A stretch of 6,627 nt of DNA from Conexibacter sp. (GTDB lineage Bacteria > Actinomycetota > Thermoleophilia > Solirubrobacterales > Solirubrobacteraceae), in the NCBI GenBank assembly GCA_025964215.1, contig JAOPZG010000026.1:1-6627 (forward strand), given 5' to 3'. Made by a program: the position numbers and the translations under genes. Each line of letters begins with the position of its first letter. The first letter of the stretch is position 1. Positions 4,299 to 6,627 of this stretch are shown in pieces. The notes beneath the pieces were generated by a model. The model was not told where the DNA came from and did not search any database. It saw nothing but the letters and a program-made list of their open reading frames with translations.

Positions 4299-5561
4299 AT
4301 GGCCAGCACCGCTGAGACGCCCCAAGACACCGCCGAGACGCCCGCCGAGCCGGCGTTCTCCCTCGCCCTGACGCAGGAGCAGAAGGACCTGCGCGACTGG
4401 GTCCACGGATTCTCCGAGGGCGTCGTGCGCCCCGCCGCCCATGAGTGGGACGAGCGCGAGGAGACGCCGTGGCCGATCATCCAGGAGGCCGCGAAGATCG
4501 GCCTCTACGGCTTCGAGTCGCTGCAGCAGTTCGCCGCCGACCCGTCGGGGCTGACGATGCCGCTGGTCCAGGAGGAGCTCTTCTGGGGCGACGCCGGCAT
4601 CGGCATGGCGATCATGGGCACCGGCCTCGCGGCCGCCGCCATCGCCGGCCAGGGCACGTGGGAGCAGGTCATGGAGTGGGTCCCCCAGTGCTACGGGACC
4701 GAGACCGATGTGAAGGTCGCCGCGTTCTGCGCGAGCGAGCCGAACGCCGGCTCCGACGTCTCCAACATCCGCACGACGGCCAAGTACGACGAGGCCTCCG
4801 ACACGTGGACGCTCAACGGCCAGAAGGCCTGGGCGACCAACGGCGGCATCGCCGACGTCCACGTCGTCATCGCCCAGACCGACCGCGAGCTCGGCTCGCG
4901 CGGCCACGCCGCGTTCATCGTGCCGATCGCCACCGAGGGCATCGAGCAGGGCGCGAAGGTCAAGAAGCACGGGCTGCGCGCGTCGCACACGGCCGACGTC
5001 CACCTCGACGACTGCAAGATCCCGGGCGCCAACCTGCTCGGCGGCAAGGAGAAGCTCGACGAGCGCCTCGCCCGCGTCCGCGAGGGCAAGAAGGGCAAGA
5101 CGCAGGCCGCGATGCAGACCTTCGAGGCCACGCGCCCGATCGTGGGCGCGCAGGCGCTGGGCATTGCCCGCGCCGCCTACGAGTACGCCTTGGACTACGC
5201 CAAGGAGCGCGAGCAGTTCGGCCGGAAGATCATCGAGAACCAGTCGATCGCCTTCGCGCTCGCCAACATGAAGATGGAGCTCGACGCCGCCCGCCTGCTC
5301 GTCTGGCGCGCCTCGTGGATGGCCCGCAACGGCCTCCCGTTCGAGAACGCCGAGGGCTCGATGAGCAAGCTCAAGGCCGGCGAGGTCGCCGTCTGGGCGA
5401 CCGAGCGGGCGATCCAGATCATGGGCGGCAACGGCTACACCCGGGAGTTCCCAGTCGAGCGCTGGCACCGCGACTCCAAGATCTACACGATCTTCGAGGG
5501 CACGAGCGAGATGCAGCAGCTGGTCATCGCACGGGCGATCTCCGGCATGCGGATCGCCTAG
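4299..5561 (+). CDS. Acyl-CoA dehydrogenase (FAD-dependent)
   Basis: A 420-residue flavoenzyme that should introduce the C2-C3 double bond into an acyl-CoA and pass electrons to ETF. Residues 2-20 are a low-complexity tail with two AETP units. The alpha-helical N-terminal domain runs from about 24 to 138. The beta domain carries FCASEPNAGSD (143-153), which binds FAD and substrate, and KAWATNGG (176-183). The C-terminal domain carries REQFGRKI (304-311), QIMGGNGYTREFPVERWHRD (373-392) and IFEGTSEMQ (398-406). By analogy with medium-chain acyl-CoA dehydrogenase, E400 would be the catalytic base. A cationic insertion of about 17-20 residues (about 251-270, ending REGKKGKTQA) sits between the beta domain and the C-terminal helices, longer than in typical members. 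Chain-length specificity cannot be read from the sequence. ATG 4299 is supported by TAGAAT 6 nt upstream. The TetR gene follows after 13 nt, probably cotranscribed. Confidence 0.95.
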   Translation: MASTAETPQDTAETPAEPAFSLALTQEQKDLRDWVHGFSEGVVRPAAHEWDEREETPWPIIQEAAKIGLYGFESLQQFAADPSGLTMPLVQEELFWGDAGIGMAIMGTGLAAAAIAGQGTWEQVMEWVPQCYGTETDVKVAAFCASEPNAGSDVSNIRTTAKYDEASDTWTLNGQKAWATNGGIADVHVVIAQTDRELGSRGHAAFIVPIATEGIEQGAKVKKHGLRASHTADVHLDDCKIPGANLLGGKEKLDERLARVREGKKGKTQAAMQTFEATRPIVGAQALGIARAAYEYALDYAKEREQFGRKIIENQSIAFALANMKMELDAARLLVWRASWMARNGLPFENAEGSMSKLKAGEVAVWATERAIQIMGGNGYTREFPVERWHRDSKIYTIFEGTSEMQQLVIARAISGMRIA

Positions 5562-5574
5562 CCAGGCGGCGATC

Positions 5575-6165
5575 ATGGGACGCGCGCGGGCGGCGCATCT
5601 GGGACCGGAGCTGCGCAGGCCGCTCGTCCTCGACGCCGCCCTGCCGCTCTTCGCGCGGGACGGCTTCGAGGCGGTCTCGATGCAGGCGATCGCCGACGAG
5701 GCGGGCGTCTCGAAGCCGGTGCTGTACTCGTGCTACGCCTCGAAGGAGGACCTCTTCGAGGAGCTGATGCGCCGCGAGGAGCGCAAGTTGTGGCACATGG
5801 TCGAGGACTCCGTGCCCGCGCCCGGCGCCCTCGGCGACAAGGAGGACCTGCTCCGCTTTGGATTGGGGGCGCTGCTGCGCGCGGTCGTCGAGGCGCCGGA
5901 GGCCTTCCGCGTCATCTACCTCCAGCGCCACGGCGAGAACCGCATCGAGCGCGGCCGCGAGCACTGGGAGCGGCGGATGGGCGAGGTCCTCGCCGCCTGG
6001 ACCCAGCTCCCCGACCGCGAGACCGCCCTCATGGGCCGCATGTTGGTGGCCTTGGCCGAGCTCGGCTTCCGCGTGCAGCTCGAGGATCCCGGCCAGTGGG
6101 AGCCCGAGGCGCTGGCGGCGTACCTGGCGCGCGTCGTGATCCGGGGGATCCCGCAGAGCGCCTAG
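5575..6165 (+). CDS. TetR/AcrR-family transcriptional regulator
   Basis: A 196-residue protein, typical of the family. The N-terminal helix-turn-helix is clear: ILxAA-type helix LVLDAALPLFARDGFEAVSM (17-36), then QAIADEAGVSKPVLYSCYASKEDLFEEL (37-64), matching the usual IA..AGVSK..LY.yF.sKe.L pattern, with C53 in the place of an H or Y in the recognition region. The rest (about 65-190) is a helical ligand-binding and dimerisation domain with no recognisable ligand motif. ATG 5575 has a good ribosome-binding site, AGGCGG at 5564-5569 with 5-nt spacing, unlike its leaderless-looking neighbours, as expected for a downstream gene in an operon. It begins 13 nt after the acyl-CoA dehydrogenase stop. 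I infer a repressor of that operon responding to an acyl-CoA or fatty acid. Its stop codon overlaps the stop of the convergent HIT gene. Confidence 0.95.
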   Translation: MGRARAAHLGPELRRPLVLDAALPLFARDGFEAVSMQAIADEAGVSKPVLYSCYASKEDLFEELMRREERKLWHMVEDSVPAPGALGDKEDLLRFGLGALLRAVVEAPEAFRVIYLQRHGENRIERGREHWERRMGEVLAAWTQLPDRETALMGRMLVALAELGFRVQLEDPGQWEPEALAAYLARVVIRGIPQSA

Positions 6166-6575
6166 AGGGCGGCGGCGATGCGCGCGGCGACCGCGTCGCG
6201 TGCCGCGTCGTCCGCGTACTTCGTGCGCGGCCAGAAGAAGCCGCGCAGCCCGTCCTTGAAGTTCCGCGGGACGACGTGGCAGTGCAGGTGCGGGACCGAC
6301 TGGCTCACGATGTTGTTCATGGCGACGAACGTGCCGGCGGCGCCCATCGCCTGCGGGATCGCGACGCTCAGCCGTCGCGTCAGCGCGAAGAACGGCGCGA
6401 TGGCGTCGCTCGGCAGGTCCGCGAGCGTCTCGACGTGCGCGCGCGGCACCAGCAGCGTGTGCCCCTCGAACAGCGGCCGCGCGTCGAGGAACGCGACGTG
6501 CCGGTCGTCCTCGTGGACGATCGACGCCGCCAGCTCGCCGGCGATGATCTTGCAGAAGACGCAGTCCTCGGGCAC
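6162..6575 (-). CDS. HIT-family (histidine triad) nucleotide hydrolase/transferase
   Basis: A 137-residue protein starting at GTG 6575 (VPEDCVFCKI) and ending at TAG 6162-6164. The histidine triad is intact: H96-L-H98-C-H100-V-V within SVPHLHCHVVPR, with H98 expected to be the nucleophile, attacking the alpha-phosphate of a nucleotide substrate. C5 and C8 (CVFC) are the paired cysteines found in zinc-binding members. FEGHTLLVPRAHVETLADL (36-54) is the standard HIT core, and the C-terminal RGFFWPRTKY (111-120) is a recurrent extension in actinobacterial HIT proteins as I recall them. Substrate (AMP-lysine, Ap4A or similar) cannot be told from sequence. The protein is cytosolic. TAGCCT on the minus strand, 7 nt upstream of the GTG, would give a leaderless transcript. 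The first bases of the convergent overlap (CTAG at 6162-6165) are shared with the TetR stop. Confidence 0.94.
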   Translation of the reverse strand: MPEDCVFCKIIAGELAASIVHEDDRHVAFLDARPLFEGHTLLVPRAHVETLADLPSDAIAPFFALTRRLSVAIPQAMGAAGTFVAMNNIVSQSVPHLHCHVVPRNFKDGLRGFFWPRTKYADDAARDAVAARIAAAL

Positions 6576-6582
6576 GCGCGGG

Positions 6583-6588
6583 AGGCTA
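6583..6588 (-). promoter_or_regulatory. Candidate -10 hexamer for the HIT gene
   Basis: On the minus strand TAGCCT (TANNNT form) is followed by 7 nt (CCCGCGC) and GTG 6575, the same geometry as at 2123-2128. The TAG is also in frame as a possible stop of an upstream minus-strand gene running off the right edge (ending MVALSILLAT), so the hexamer could be coincidental. Confidence 0.35.
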
Positions 6589-6627
6589 CGTGGCGAGCAG
6601 GATCGAGAGCGCGACCATCCTCGCCTC

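Noticed and set aside
3966..5576. 536-codon minus-strand open frame opposite the acyl-CoA dehydrogenase
   Set aside because: It is fully antisense to a gene with intact catalytic motifs, and its translation is a low-complexity Arg/Leu/Asp/Gly pattern.
1..6627. CRISPR array, tRNA, insertion-sequence ends or phage/defence cluster
   Set aside because: I saw no regularly spaced direct repeats, cloverleaf-like segments, transposase motifs, terminal inverted repeats or recognisable defence proteins.

Overview
This is a GC-rich (by eye roughly 70 % or more) bacterial chromosomal window with densely packed genes. Codon use is G/C-ended throughout, several starts are GTG, and several genes have a TANNNT-type hexamer only 6-7 nt before the start codon, as in leaderless actinobacterial genes. 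The proteins resemble those I associate with Thermoleophilia/Solirubrobacterales (Actinomycetota), but that placement is inferred from style, not from a marker gene. I see no tRNA, rRNA, CRISPR array, insertion sequence, phage gene or integration site, and no gene-free stretch over 300 bases.

Layout. 1-431 (+): C-terminal end of a membrane protein, probably an MFS transporter with a lineage-type extracytoplasmic tail. 453-1166 (-): Crp/Fnr-type regulator, convergent with it. 1167-1372: divergent intergenic region. 1373-1918 (+): YqgE/AlgH (UPF0301) protein. 1926-2105 (-): 59-residue single-pass membrane protein. 2106-2135: 30-bp divergent promoter region. 2136-3485 (+): 449-residue coiled-coil protein with a basic N-terminal tail, a domain resembling the homing-endonuclease-associated repeat, and an unrecognised C-terminal module. 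3502-3519: perfect GC-rich hairpin. 3566-4246 (+): PAQR/hemolysin III membrane protein (TrhA-like). 4299-5561 (+): acyl-CoA dehydrogenase. 5575-6165 (+): TetR regulator 13 nt downstream, probably in the same operon. 6162-6575 (-): HIT-family nucleotide hydrolase, convergent with and overlapping the TetR gene by 4 nt.

How it works together. Most of the window is ordinary housekeeping. The clearest functional unit is the acyl-CoA dehydrogenase-TetR operon: its promoter carries two abutting 14-bp inverted repeats, the second running into the -10 hexamer, which suggests lipid-responsive autoregulation by the TetR protein. The least explained unit is the coiled-coil, probably DNA-binding protein paired divergently with a tiny membrane protein across a 30-bp intergenic region. 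I found no convincing evidence of a complete new defence or mobile system. The coiled-coil gene is the best candidate for undescribed biology.
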